A stretch of DNA of 64,000 bases from Brevibacillus aydinogluensis (GTDB lineage: Bacteria > Bacillota > Bacilli > Brevibacillales > Brevibacillaceae). The stretch lies in NCBI RefSeq assembly GCF_031954365.1, contig NZ_JAUSVZ010000005.1; one strand, 5' to 3'. The first letter of the stretch is position 1; each line of letters starts with the position of its first letter. The position numbers were made by a program, and so were the translations under genes. This document shows positions 7,430 to 16,590 of the stretch, in pieces. The notes below the pieces were generated by a model. It did no database searches. It had not been told where the DNA came from and was given only the letters and a program-made list of their open reading frames with translations.

Positions 7430-9142
7430 ATGAACAAACGCGCCGCAATGATTGGACTGTGCGTCTGCTTGTCATGGGGAGCGTTCATACTGCCGACAGT
7501 TGCCGCCAAGCACGGCGAAGAGGCTCCGTCGGCATTGGAAGCGCAGGAAAAAAAGACAAAGCCTGTCAAGCACCCGCTGTCTCATCCCTGGGACAAACCC
7601 GGCCCCTCCTCCGCCATCCTGCATCCGGGAGCACCTGCCGCCGCAGGGATGACGCCTGCACCGTTGCGAGAAATCGACTCATTCATTGAAACGGCAATCC
7701 AGGACGGCGTGATGCCGGGTGCGGTCGTGCTGATCGCCAGACGCGGGGTGATTGTCAAGGAACAGGCGTATGGCCATGCCGCCCGCTTCGCCGACGACCA
7801 GGGGACTTTGCTGGACCAACCAGTCGCAATGCGGACCGACACCATCTTTGACCTGGCGTCAATCAGCAAGCTGTTTACCTCCACCGCCGTCATGCAGCTT
7901 CACGAGCAAGGGCTGTTCCAACTGGATGATCCGGTGGCCAGGTACATCCCGGCGTTTGCGGAAAACGGCAAGGAGGACGTGACCATTCGACAGCTCTTGA
8001 CCCACACCTCCGGCTTTGAACCGTTCATCCCCCTGTACAAGATGGGGAACAGCCGGGAGGAGCGGCTGGAGATCGCTGTTCGCCATCCCCTTGTCAACAA
8101 GCCTGGCAGCGCGTACGTATACAGCGATCTCAACCTGATTGCGCTGGGGGTGCTGGTGGAGAAACTGAGCGGCCAGCGCCTGGACGAATACGTCCGTGAG
8201 CACATCACCAAGCCCCTGCGCATGACGGATACGATGTACAATCCGCCCGAGCGCCTGCAGAAACGGACGGCGGCGACGGAGTACCAGCCCTGGACAAACC
8301 GGGAGCTGGTCTGGGGCCAGGTGCATGATGAGAATGCATGGGCGCTGGACGGCGTCGCCGGGCATGCCGGGGTGTTCAGCACTGCCCGCGATTTGGCTGT
8401 CTTTGCACAGATGATGCTCAACGGCGGCACCTACGCCGGAAAGCGGATTTTGTCCAAACAATCGGTGAAGCTGATGATGGAAAACCAGATCCCGGAATTC
8501 CCTGGGGACGACCATGGGCTTGGCTGGGAGCTGAACCAGGGCTGGTACATGGACGCGCTGGGCGACAGCCGGACCATGGGGCATACCGGCTACACCGGCA
8601 CGTCGATCGTCGTCAGTCCCAACAACGACACGATCTGCATCGTGCTGACCAACCGCGTTCATCCCACCCGCAACACCGTCTCCACCAACCCGGTTCGCCG
8701 GGGAGTCGCTCGTCTGGCCGCACTGGCGATCCCGGTGGACCTGCCCGGAAAGGACGGTGCCTGGTTTGCGGGGACAGGCGATGAGCTGGACAACACATTG
8801 ACGGCAACGGCCGATCTGCCAGAAGGGGGACTCCTCACATTTGACACCTGGTACCGGATTGAAAACGAGAGCGACTTCGGCCATGTGGAAGCGTCTGTAG
8901 ACGGCGAACAATGGACAGAGGTGGGGACTGCGCTTACCGGTGAAGGCGACTGGCAGACGGTTGCGTGGCAGCTTCCTGCTGGTACACAACAGGTCCGGTT
9001 CCGCTACGCTACTGATCCCAGCGTGAACGGCCGGGGCTGGTATGTGCTGAACCCGACCATTACCGACCCGTCCGGCAAGCCGGTTAAAACCGTCTGGAAC
9101 CCGCTAGGCTGGACATACGAAGGCAAAAACAGGGGGAGATAA
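7430..9142 (+). CDS. Class C beta-lactamase-fold serine hydrolase (AmlB/YbbE-like) with C-terminal extension
   Basis: Exported 570-residue protein with a signal peptide, then a serine beta-lactamase/penicillin-binding fold. The SxxK motif is S144-I-S-K147, the YSD variant of the YxN motif is in YVYSDLNLIALG, and HTG occurs in HTGYTGTS. The B. subtilis counterpart ybbE (amlB) sits beside namZ and nagZ and is about 440 residues long. Here about 125 further residues follow, predicted from spacing of hydrophobic residues and aromatic content to be a beta-rich accessory domain. It probably acts on peptide side chains or muropeptides outside the cell; the exact substrate is uncertain. Confidence 0.8.
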   Translation: MNKRAAMIGLCVCLSWGAFILPTVAAKHGEEAPSALEAQEKKTKPVKHPLSHPWDKPGPSSAILHPGAPAAAGMTPAPLREIDSFIETAIQDGVMPGAVVLIARRGVIVKEQAYGHAARFADDQGTLLDQPVAMRTDTIFDLASISKLFTSTAVMQLHEQGLFQLDDPVARYIPAFAENGKEDVTIRQLLTHTSGFEPFIPLYKMGNSREERLEIAVRHPLVNKPGSAYVYSDLNLIALGVLVEKLSGQRLDEYVREHITKPLRMTDTMYNPPERLQKRTAATEYQPWTNRELVWGQVHDENAWALDGVAGHAGVFSTARDLAVFAQMMLNGGTYAGKRILSKQSVKLMMENQIPEFPGDDHGLGWELNQGWYMDALGDSRTMGHTGYTGTSIVVSPNNDTICIVLTNRVHPTRNTVSTNPVRRGVARLAALAIPVDLPGKDGAWFAGTGDELDNTLTATADLPEGGLLTFDTWYRIENESDFGHVEASVDGEQWTEVGTALTGEGDWQTVAWQLPAGTQQVRFRYATDPSVNGRGWYVLNPTITDPSGKPVKTVWNPLGWTYEGKNRGR

Positions 9143-9144
9143 TC

Positions 9145-11247
9145 GTGAAGCACAAAAAGCATGCAGGGCTGGCAATTTTCTTCGCGCTGCTGCTGATGTT
9201 CTGCCCGGCCGTGATTGGCGCAGACGCAGCGCCTGTGACTCCAGAAGGAGACAAGGTCGGCGTCACCGATTTGATCATCAGCCTGAACATCCCCGAGGCA
9301 GATGCGGTCGTGTCGGGCATGACGCTGCAGCTTCAGGCGCTGCATCTGTACGCGGACGGCCATTTTGAGCAGACGTCGCGCAAGCTGAGATGGCACTCCT
9401 CCAACAAAAATGTGGCCAGTGTCGATGCGCAGGGCACCGTCACGATTACCGGACACAACGGCAGAACCTTCATCTCCGTAACGGACGGCAAATTTGAGGA
9501 TCGCATCGCCATTGACTACAAGGAAAAAGGGGAGCCGCAGGTACAGATCGTCAAGCAGAAAGGGAAGCGGTACGACGTCATCGGCAAAGCGATCGCCGGC
9601 ATGACGCTGGAAGAAAAAGTAGGCCAGATGATGATGCCCGACTTCCGCAAGTGGAACGGCACCGATGTGACCCGCATGCTTCCGGAAATTGAAGAGCTGG
9701 TGAAGAAGTACCACATCGGCGGCGTCATTTTGTTCAGGGAAAACGTGGTGGACACCGCGCAAACGGTCCGTCTCGTCCACGACTACCAGCAGGCGGCGGA
9801 AAAATACGGACTGCTCGTGACGATCGACCAGGAGGGAGGCATCGTGACCCGGCTGCAGCAGGGCACCGACACACCGGGGAACATGGCCCTCGGAGCCACC
9901 CGTTCCACGGAACTGGCCCATCAGGTGGGCAAGGTGATCGGCAGGGAGCTTTCCGTCCTGGGCATCAACACCAACTTTGCCCCGGTCATGGACGTCAACA
10001 ACAACCCGGACAATCCGGTGATCGGCGTGCGGTCATTTGGGGAAGATCCCAAGCTCGTGGCCGAAATGGGTGAGGCCTACATCAAAGGACTGCAGGAATA
10101 CGGCGTAGCTGCTACGGCCAAACACTTCCCCGGCCACGGTGATACGGCTGTCGATTCTCATTTGGGACTGCCGGAAATTCCCCACGACAAGGAACGGCTG
10201 ATGAATGTGGAGCTGTACCCGTTCAAGCAGGCGATGGAAGCGGGGGTGGACGCAATTATGACGGCCCATGTTACCTTCCCGAAAATCGACGACACCAAAG
10301 TCGTCTCCCGCAAAGACGGAACGGAAATCTCACTGCCTGCTACCCTGTCTCCCAAAGTGATCACCGGGTTGATCCGCGACGAACTGGGCTTTGACGGCGT
10401 GGTCTCCACCGATGCGATGGACATGCAGGCGATCGCCGACCACTTTGGTCCGGTGGACGCTGCCATTCGCGCGATACAGGCGGGCGTGGACATCGTGCTG
10501 ATGCCGGTTGGACTGGAAGAAGTGACAAACGGTGTCCTGAAAGCCGTCAGCGACGGCACAATCAGCGAAGAACGGATCGACCAGTCCGTCCGCCGGATTA
10601 TGACGTTGAAAGTAAAACGGGGAATTTTTAAAGCCGAGCAGCCCGCTGATGTACAGGACCAGATCGCCCGTGCCCTCGAGGTGGTCGGCTCGGCGGAGCA
10701 CAAGCGGGTGGAAGCGGAAGCAGCCGCTCGTTCTGTGACCCTGGTTAAAAACGACGGGGTACTGCCGCTCAACATGGACGAAAAAGCGACCATTGCGGTG
10801 GTGGGCACCACGTATGTCGACGAACTGGCTGATGCCATCAGGAAACATCATGCCAACACCGTCACGATCAAGGTGACAAACAACACCCTGACTGACGAAC
10901 AGCGAAAGCAGGTGGAGGAGGCAGACGCGGTCATTATCGGTTCCTACACGTTTGACGTAAAGGGACGTTCCTCGGACAACCCGTTGATGAAACTCTACCG
11001 GGAGATCAGCCAGCAAGCGGACACCCCCGTGATCGGCGTGGGCATCCGCAATCCGTACGACATCATGGCGTACCCGGAAGTGGATGCCTACCTGGCCCAA
11101 TACGGCTTTCGCACCGCCAGCTTTCACGCGACAGCAGAGACGATCTTCGGTCAAAACGAGCCGACGGGAACACTGCCGGTCAGCATTCCGGACGGGAAAG
11201 GCGGTACCCTGTACCCGTTTGGTCACGGTCTGGGATACATTAGGTAA
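9145..11247 (+). CDS. nagZ: Beta-N-acetylglucosaminidase NagZ (GH3), exported, with N-terminal Ig-like domain
   Basis: A 700-residue GH3 enzyme that removes GlcNAc from cell-wall disaccharides and muropeptides in murein recycling. After a signal peptide, residues about 30-120 form a bacterial Ig-like (BIG2-type) domain with SSNKNVASVDAQGTVT. The catalytic barrel follows with KHFPGHGDT (His327-) and the Asp337/His339 dyad typical of two-domain Gram-positive NagZ. The likely nucleophile is Asp423 in STDAMDM. The GTG start follows AGGGGGAGA. It is last in the namZ operon; AmiE and MurQ/MurP partners are not in the window. Confidence 0.9.
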   Translation: MKHKKHAGLAIFFALLLMFCPAVIGADAAPVTPEGDKVGVTDLIISLNIPEADAVVSGMTLQLQALHLYADGHFEQTSRKLRWHSSNKNVASVDAQGTVTITGHNGRTFISVTDGKFEDRIAIDYKEKGEPQVQIVKQKGKRYDVIGKAIAGMTLEEKVGQMMMPDFRKWNGTDVTRMLPEIEELVKKYHIGGVILFRENVVDTAQTVRLVHDYQQAAEKYGLLVTIDQEGGIVTRLQQGTDTPGNMALGATRSTELAHQVGKVIGRELSVLGINTNFAPVMDVNNNPDNPVIGVRSFGEDPKLVAEMGEAYIKGLQEYGVAATAKHFPGHGDTAVDSHLGLPEIPHDKERLMNVELYPFKQAMEAGVDAIMTAHVTFPKIDDTKVVSRKDGTEISLPATLSPKVITGLIRDELGFDGVVSTDAMDMQAIADHFGPVDAAIRAIQAGVDIVLMPVGLEEVTNGVLKAVSDGTISEERIDQSVRRIMTLKVKRGIFKAEQPADVQDQIARALEVVGSAEHKRVEAEAAARSVTLVKNDGVLPLNMDEKATIAVVGTTYVDELADAIRKHHANTVTIKVTNNTLTDEQRKQVEEADAVIIGSYTFDVKGRSSDNPLMKLYREISQQADTPVIGVGIRNPYDIMAYPEVDAYLAQYGFRTASFHATAETIFGQNEPTGTLPVSIPDGKGGTLYPFGHGLGYIR

Positions 11248-11267
11248 ATCTCCGGTTCGGACGAATG

Positions 11268-11297
11268 GCCCGATTCGCTTGTCGAGTCGGGCTTTTT
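11268..11297 (+). terminator. Terminator after nagZ
   Basis: GCCCGATTC (11268-11276) pairs with GAGTCGGGC (11284-11292) and is followed by TTTTT. Confidence 0.85.
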
Positions 11298-11405
11298 CAC
11301 GTGGAAATAGTTCGCTCCTAGATCAATTTCGTTCCCGTTGGTATAATATGGGTGTTTCGCGAAATGTTGAGCACGCTTGTTGCAATCCAGGGGGGAATGG
11401 AAAAG

Positions 11406-12779
11406 GTGTACGGTAACAGACGAACAGGAGTCATCCTTCTGGTCGTTTTGCTTCTAGTCCTGTTTGCTGTGAAACGATGGGACCAACCAGTCGATCAGAA
11501 GGTGATCAAAGTCGACAGGTGGGAGGAAGTCAAGCAGTATCAATATACCAAGACCCCTGGACTGAAACGGGCGGAAGAATTGGATCTTGTCCGTACCTTT
11601 GACATGAAGATCCCTGTACCCGGTACCGGCCGCACATTGTCGATCGACGAGATCTGGTACAACAGCAACCATGTTTTTTTCTTTACCAGCATTGACGTAC
11701 CTTCCGGATTTCTGGGGGCTCTCCCCAATGAGAGGGAGGTGCCGATTGTCTCGTTTGTGATGGGGCTGCCGGGGGATCAGCAGGATGGACCGGGCCATCC
11801 GCTCTTTACCTTGAACTGGGAACCAAATGAAGGTGTCATTTACGACGGGCGGTTTTACAACCGCGCGACCACCAACCCGCTTTACAAGGATGGCATGACC
11901 GACATTTTGTCCAAGGTCGACGAGATCGTACTGCGGGATGTATCTGTGAGCATCGGGGGACAAACCATTCCGCTGCCTGATATTACTCTCCCCATTCGTT
12001 TTGACGTTCGCCAGGAGGTGACGGTCTCGGTACCGTTGAAGCAGGAACTGCACCCGATGGACCGCACGATCACCCTGGAGTCCCTGGAACTGGGCACGAC
12101 GTTCAATCGGCTGTACTTTCGCTTCCGTTCCCCGGAACCACACGAACAGTTGAGCCATGTGTCCTTTACCCTGCATTCCGAAGCGGGAGAGGTGCGCGAC
12201 TCCAACCTGAGCCGGATCGAAACAGGGCCAAACGGGCAGCATTACGTCGAATTTGAACCGTTTGACAAACGGCCGGCAAAGTTGGAACTGATCCTGCATT
12301 CGCTTTGGCTCGCGGGAGACGACCAAATCCATTTTTCGATTGATTCTGAATCATACGACCGCTACCTGAACAATGAAACAGACTCCTACCGTGAAAAAGT
12401 AGCGAAGCACCTCGCCACGATCAAAAACACCGATGTCTATTTGGATGAACTGTACTACGACGACAGGGGCATTTCCTTTTCCATTCGCTATGAGCATCAG
12501 GAAGCGGAGAAACTGCCTCGAATGCATCTGATTGTCGGAAAGCCCAACGATGCTGAAGTGGGGACCAATCGGAAACTGCCGCTGACGGTAACGGCGACAA
12601 ACGAGCGGGGCGAGCCCGGTGAATACGGGCAGAGCGGCAGCGGTGAGAACACCTATCACATGTTTTTGGGCGCAGCATTTGTGCAGGCTTCCAAGCGCAT
12701 TGACGTTACCGTTGACCGGTTGCTGTACGAGATAGCGGGGGAGTGGAAAACAGCATGTGAGGTGCCAAAAGGTGAATAG
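11406..12779 (+). CDS. Membrane-anchored extracytoplasmic protein of unknown function
   Basis: About 457 residues. One N-terminal hydrophobic helix (VILLVVLLLVLFAV) is followed by a long extracellular part rich in beta-strand-like and acidic segments; no cysteine-lined lipobox is seen. I do not recognise the family; the layout resembles the DUF4179-type stalk proteins of Bacillales but I cannot confirm it. The GTG at 11406 is chosen because AGGGGGGA sits 9 nt upstream; ATG 11397 is too close to that site. A -10 TATAAT lies at 11342-11347, so the in-frame ATG at 11352 would be almost leaderless. It is a single transcription unit with its own terminator. Confidence 0.7.
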   Translation: MYGNRRTGVILLVVLLLVLFAVKRWDQPVDQKVIKVDRWEEVKQYQYTKTPGLKRAEELDLVRTFDMKIPVPGTGRTLSIDEIWYNSNHVFFFTSIDVPSGFLGALPNEREVPIVSFVMGLPGDQQDGPGHPLFTLNWEPNEGVIYDGRFYNRATTNPLYKDGMTDILSKVDEIVLRDVSVSIGGQTIPLPDITLPIRFDVRQEVTVSVPLKQELHPMDRTITLESLELGTTFNRLYFRFRSPEPHEQLSHVSFTLHSEAGEVRDSNLSRIETGPNGQHYVEFEPFDKRPAKLELILHSLWLAGDDQIHFSIDSESYDRYLNNETDSYREKVAKHLATIKNTDVYLDELYYDDRGISFSIRYEHQEAEKLPRMHLIVGKPNDAEVGTNRKLPLTVTATNERGEPGEYGQSGSGENTYHMFLGAAFVQASKRIDVTVDRLLYEIAGEWKTACEVPKGE

Positions 12780-12790
12780 AGGTTCCAGGA

Positions 12791-12818
12791 AACGCTTGCC
12801 GGTATGGCAGGCGTTTTT
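12791..12818 (+). terminator. Terminator after the membrane-anchored unknown
   Basis: AACGCTTGCC (12791-12800) pairs with GGCAGGCGTT (12806-12815) with one wobble and runs into TTTTT. Confidence 0.8.
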
Positions 12819-12928
12819 ACAATGGTTTGCGTATGGTTTGCGGCCAAACCGTGTTACTCTATGTCCGTGTGGAATAGACAGTTGTCTTTTTGACGTAAAT
12901 GGCGTAAGCTAAGAATTGACATCAGGGC

Positions 12929-13012
12929 CAATCGTCCGGCCGCGGCATCAGCCGCCATCGCGCAAAGGCGAAAGGGAGGCTTCCTCTTTCACGGCCGGCG
13001 TCGGGACCGCGG
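12929..13012 (+). promoter_or_regulatory. Candidate structured leader RNA upstream of aspartokinase
   Basis: The 270-bp gap before the aspartokinase gene holds a GC-rich element able to fold into a multi-helix junction. CCGGCCG (12936-12942) pairs with CGGCCGG (12992-12998). Inside are CGGC-ATCA-GCCG and a strong hairpin GAAAGGGAGG/CCTCTTTC (12970-12990). A weak promoter (TTGTCT, 17 bp, TAAGCT) lies just upstream. No terminator or RBS-sequestering helix is obvious. It does not match lysine, SAM or T-box leaders. Confidence 0.4.
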
Positions 13013-13089
13013 AAACATGCCATGAAAAGAAGAGAAGAAAGATAAAACCAGGAGAGATCACCTCACAAGAGGGATAGGAGGATCAGGAG

Positions 13090-14478
13090 ATGAAGGTAGC
13101 AAAATTCGGGGGAACTTCGCTGGCCAGTGCCGAGCAGATCAAAAAAGTGTGCCAGATTGTGAGAGCGGACCAGGAGCGGCGGATCGTGATCGTCTCGGCG
13201 CCGGGAAAACGGCATCCAGCGGATACGAAGGTGACGGACCTGTTGATCGCTTACGCCCAACGCCGCCTGAACGAAGGCGAAGCGGAAAACGAGAAGCAGG
13301 CCGTCATCGACCGGTTTGTGGAGATTATGGAGGGATTGGCGTTTCCTGCACAGCTCTCCCGTGAGATCGTGGCCGCACTGGAGGAGAGCCTGGCTGCGGC
13401 GCCCGTCGATCAGCCCGAACGCTTTGTGGACGCCGTCAAAGCATCGGGTGAAGACACCTGCGCCAAGTTGGTTGCGGCGTATCTGCGCCAGCTTGGCGAG
13501 CAGGCGGAGTACGTCAATCCACGGGAAGCCGGACTGTACGTAACGGATGAAGCCGGCAACGCACAGGTGCTCCCGGAGGCGTACGACCGGCTGCAGTCTC
13601 TTGGCCAGCGGCAGGGCATCGTCGTGTTCCCCGGGTTCTTCGGGTATACGCCGGACGGGGTTCTTGTCACGTTTTCCCGTGGCGGTTCGGACATAACAGG
13701 TTCCATCCTGGCTGCCGCCGTGAAGGCTGACCTGTACGAGAACTTTACCGACGTGGATTCGGTCTACGCGGTAAACCCCAACCTGATCGCCAATCCAAAA
13801 GAAATCCGCGTCGTCACCTACAGGGAAATGCGCGAGCTGGCCTATTCCGGCTTTACCGTTTTCCACGAAGAGGCGCTGCTGCCCGCATTTCGCGCCGGCA
13901 TACCGGTCTGCATCAAAAATACGAACAATCCCGCCGCGCCGGGGACCAAGATCGTCTCCGGCAGGGAAACGAAAGACGCGCCGGTGGCCGGTATCGCCAG
14001 CGACAAAGGCTTTTGCAGCATCTACGTGAGCAAATACCTGATGAACCGGGAGATCGGCTTTGGCCGCAGACTGCTGCAAATTCTGGAAGAAGAAGGCATT
14101 TCGTACGAACACACGCCGTCCGGTATAGACAACATCTCCGTCATCTTGCGGGAACGGTTTTTTGACGAGGAGACGGAGTCGCGCGTCATCAAGCGGATCA
14201 TGGACGAACTGCATGTGGATGAAGTCTCCGTCGAACGAAATCTGGCGCTCGTCATGATCGTCGGAGAGGGGATGAGGCGTTCCGTCGGGGTGTGCGCGCG
14301 AGCCACCACTGCCCTGGCAAACGCGCGGGTCAACCTGGAGATGATCAATCAGGGATCGTCCGAAGTGAGCATGATCTTTGGCGTCAAGGCGGACGATGCC
14401 GACAGGGCGGTGCTGGCGCTCTACCAGGAGTTTTTTACGGCGCAAAACGCTTGCCCGCAGCCGGCGGCTATCCGCTAG
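13090..14478 (+). CDS. Aspartokinase (LysC/ThrD, YclM type)
   Basis: Aspartate kinase of 462 residues, catalysing ATP-dependent phosphorylation of aspartate at the entry to lysine, threonine, methionine and diaminopimelate synthesis. The N-terminus shows the kinase motif KFGGTSLA (residues 4-11) and the substrate motif FSRGGSDITGS appears mid-protein. Two C-terminal ACT-like segments (SDKGFCSIYVS and ALVMIVGEG) suit allosteric control by an end product. Length and motifs fit the YclM/ThrD class rather than the shorter dapG/lysC products. TAGGAGG and CAGGAG precede the ATG. It is monocistronic, with a strong terminator. Confidence 0.92.
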   Translation: MKVAKFGGTSLASAEQIKKVCQIVRADQERRIVIVSAPGKRHPADTKVTDLLIAYAQRRLNEGEAENEKQAVIDRFVEIMEGLAFPAQLSREIVAALEESLAAAPVDQPERFVDAVKASGEDTCAKLVAAYLRQLGEQAEYVNPREAGLYVTDEAGNAQVLPEAYDRLQSLGQRQGIVVFPGFFGYTPDGVLVTFSRGGSDITGSILAAAVKADLYENFTDVDSVYAVNPNLIANPKEIRVVTYREMRELAYSGFTVFHEEALLPAFRAGIPVCIKNTNNPAAPGTKIVSGRETKDAPVAGIASDKGFCSIYVSKYLMNREIGFGRRLLQILEEEGISYEHTPSGIDNISVILRERFFDEETESRVIKRIMDELHVDEVSVERNLALVMIVGEGMRRSVGVCARATTALANARVNLEMINQGSSEVSMIFGVKADDADRAVLALYQEFFTAQNACPQPAAIR

Positions 14479-14495
14479 CGACAGTCATAAAAAAT

Positions 14496-14519
14496 GAGGG
14501 GGAGTTCCCCCTCTTTTTT
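14496..14519 (+). terminator. Terminator after aspartokinase
   Basis: GAGGGGGA (14496-14503) and TCCCCCTC (14506-14513) form a perfect stem followed by TTTTTT. Confidence 0.9.
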
Positions 14520-14529
14520 GCGTTTATCG

Positions 14530-15762
14530 TTACCCCTGGATTGGGACGTGTCCTTCAGATGCACGCCGCTCTTGTCTGCGGTCGTTCCCGATCAGTTTGC
14601 CTGATCTGACCAGTGCAGCCGTGACCAGCAGCGCCGCACCATTGATGAGAAACACCGCGCGAATCGGAATCAGTCCGCCCAAAAAGCCGCCCATCACGGG
14701 GCCGATCATGGTGGCCAACTGTGTGACGGACTGATTGAGACTGAACGCTCTGCCGCGAAACTCCGGTGCGGTGACGCTGACGATCAGCGCGTTGATCGAC
14801 GGATAGACGGCTGCAAAAAAGAGCCCGTACACAAACCGCAGCACGCCGAAGCCGTACAGATGAGTGAAGAAAAACTGCAGGAGATTGCCAATGGCCCCGC
14901 CCACCAGGCCGATAAACAAAATCCTGGTATAACCGAGCCGAGTCCCTGCCGCTCCCCACCGAGGCGCGGCCAGCACCGTAGCGATGCCTACGGCGGAAAA
15001 GATGATGCCCGCGCTGAGCGACGCATCCTGCCGGGACGTTCCAAGCTGCAATACGTACACGGTCAGCAGCGGTTCCAGCAGCATGACGGACACGGTAACG
15101 ATCATCGACAATCCCAGAACGGCAACAAACGGGCGGTTGCCCAGAGCGGTGCGCAGGTCGTCGCGTATGTTGGAACGCTCAGCGGAACGGTTTACATTGG
15201 TCTCTTTTGCGAAAAACGTGGCGATCAGCGCCGCCACCAACACGACGTACCCGGAGAAGAGAAACGCTTCCCGGGTGCCCCACAAATGGCTGACAAAGCC
15301 GCCCACGAGCGGTCCGACAATCCCTCCGGTGGCGCCGGCCGTCGACATGATGCCGAGCGCGTAGCCCACGTGTTTTTCCGGTGTGTTCGTCGCCACCAGG
15401 GCGATGGATGCCGGGACAAAACCGGCCAGCAGCCCCTGCAGTACCCGAAGCAGCAGAAATGTATACGGATCGGTGACGAAATAGTTCAAAAAGTACAACA
15501 CGGCCAAGCTAAACCCTGACCGCATCAGCATCGGTTTCCGTCCGTACTTGTCGGCGAGCGATCCCCAGTAGGGAGAGATCAAGGCGCTCACCAGGAAGGT
15601 AATGCCAAACGAAATGCCCGACCACGCCTCCAGATGTTCATCGACGCCAAGAGACGTGTGGAGGAAGAGGGGCAGAAACGGTATGGAGATGGAGTACGCC
15701 GTGCTGCAAAAAAACACCCCGATCCATAGCACAACGAGATTTCGCTTCCAGGAAAACGTCAT
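14530..15762 (-). CDS. MFS transporter, probable multidrug efflux
   Basis: Integral membrane protein of 410 residues with about 12 hydrophobic segments. The loop 2-3 signature GSLADKYGRKPML is the MFS motif A, and the GxxxGPxxGG-like segment GGIVGPLVGGF is the drug/proton antiporter motif C, which suggests export rather than uptake. The substrate is unknown. The Shine-Dalgarno sequence is weak (AAAGG about 13 nt before ATG). It is transcribed away from the second MFS gene; the region between the two holds the regulatory leader of the latter. Confidence 0.82.
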   Translation of the reverse strand: MTFSWKRNLVVLWIGVFFCSTAYSISIPFLPLFLHTSLGVDEHLEAWSGISFGITFLVSALISPYWGSLADKYGRKPMLMRSGFSLAVLYFLNYFVTDPYTFLLLRVLQGLLAGFVPASIALVATNTPEKHVGYALGIMSTAGATGGIVGPLVGGFVSHLWGTREAFLFSGYVVLVAALIATFFAKETNVNRSAERSNIRDDLRTALGNRPFVAVLGLSMIVTVSVMLLEPLLTVYVLQLGTSRQDASLSAGIIFSAVGIATVLAAPRWGAAGTRLGYTRILFIGLVGGAIGNLLQFFFTHLYGFGVLRFVYGLFFAAVYPSINALIVSVTAPEFRGRAFSLNQSVTQLATMIGPVMGGFLGGLIPIRAVFLINGAALLVTAALVRSGKLIGNDRRQERRASEGHVPIQG

Positions 15763-15913
15763 CTGTCGTCACAACCTTTGTGGAAAGAAGAGTTGCGTGA
15801 TGCGATCATTTTAACATTGACTGACAAAAATGACTAATTGAGAAATTACATTGAATTGTTTCGGAAATGAAATTAGGGCGTACCACTCTTCGAAAATATT
15901 TCAAAAAAACTGC

Positions 15914-15942
15914 TTGACAGTTGCCAATACCCATACTATACT
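15914..15942 (+). promoter_or_regulatory. Near-consensus SigA promoter for the leader of the second MFS gene
   Basis: TTGACA (15914-15919), exactly 17 bp of spacer and TATACT (15937-15942). This is the strongest-looking promoter in the window and points into the 700-nt leader with short ORFs and the hairpin array. Confidence 0.85.
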
Positions 15943-16019
15943 TTTTCCATGTCAGGCAAAACGGTTTGTGCCTGGAATCCTGTAACAGGGAAACTTTGCG
16001 TAAGGAGGCAAGAACGATC

Positions 16020-16085
16020 ATGGTAAGTGAATTCGTACAAACAGCCAAAACGAAAACACTTCCCGATCGTTCGATTGCAGCGTAG
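16020..16085 (+). CDS. Predicted 21-residue leader peptide upstream of the hairpin array
   Basis: The short ORF runs from ATG 16020 to TAG 16083-16085 and encodes a peptide beginning MVSEFVQTAKTKTLP. A full TAAGGAGG lies at 16001-16008 with a spacing of about 11 nt. The predicted 5' UTR from the upstream promoter is only about 70 nt, so this would be the first ORF translated on the transcript. It ends about 87 nt before the first terminator-like hairpin. The arrangement resembles leader peptides that control antibiotic-resistance genes by ribosome stalling; no established stalling motif is seen, so the function is inferred. Confidence 0.5.
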   Translation: MVSEFVQTAKTKTLPDRSIAA

Positions 16086-16171
16086 GTTTCTTTCGCGTTC
16101 CCTTTCCGTTCCATGGGATCAGGGATTGCGAAAGGCGAGCGGCACAGCCGGAACCATACATGCATGAACAC

Positions 16172-16426
16172 AGACGTCGGGAAGAACCATGACGTCTTTT
16201 TGCGTTTGCGAGATGGCGGGGAAAGCCCGGCGTCTTCGTAATCCGCACGAGGCGTCAGATAACAACCTGGCGTCTTTTTGTGTTTGCGAGACGCTGGAGA
16301 TATGTGCCGGCCTCTTTGTGCGCAGCGCGAGACGCCGGAATGATTAATGTTCCCGCGTCTTCGTGCACAGCGTGAGACGTCGGAAACGCCCGGCGTCTTT
16401 TTGCGCTTGACGAGGTGCCGGACACC
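16172..16426 (+). repeat. Tandem array of six terminator-like hairpins (about 39-45 bp period) in the MFS leader
   Basis: Each unit has a left arm AGACGYCGG-like, a short variable loop and a right arm CCGGCGTCT-like, mostly followed by a T tract. Hairpins: 16172-16201 (AGACGTC/GACGTCT, TTTT), 16211-16236, 16249-16279 (10 pairs including wobbles, TTTTT), 16288-16317, 16330-16361 (AGACGC plus GGAA/TTCC) and 16375-16402 (nine pairs, TTTTT). A short GGTG/CACC stem (16414-16426) ends the array. Because arms are similar, each right arm can also pair with the next left arm (for example GCGTCT with AGACGC across 16270-16294), which would disrupt the terminators. CATGCATG occurs on both flanks. Confidence 0.75.
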
Positions 16427-16590
16427 CGCCATTCATGCATGGTAAAACCGCTGTCACATATTACGTAAATCTGTGCGCTGCAATCGAATCAGTGGAGGGT
16501 TGCCCGATCAACGCAACAGGAGTGTGGAGAATGGGCAGCTGAATACCGGACCGGGACGCAACCGGACCACAGAGGAGTGATCGCCAAAAC

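Noticed and set aside
12990..13012. T-box core (GGGACCGCGG before aspartokinase)
   Set aside because: The TGGNACC core has a mismatch, the leader is too short for a T-box stem I and no terminator/antiterminator follows.
16172..16402. CRISPR array
   Set aside because: The period is only 38-45 bp with repeats that differ from each other and 4-12 nt variable parts; each unit is a terminator-like hairpin and no cas gene is near.
15806..16432. A 208-codon minus-strand ORF covering the hairpin array
   Set aside because: Its repeated Lys/Arg/Ser peptides come from the 39-nt hairpin repeats read on the other strand; there is no RBS, it crosses a strong promoter and its codon use is unlike the neighbours.
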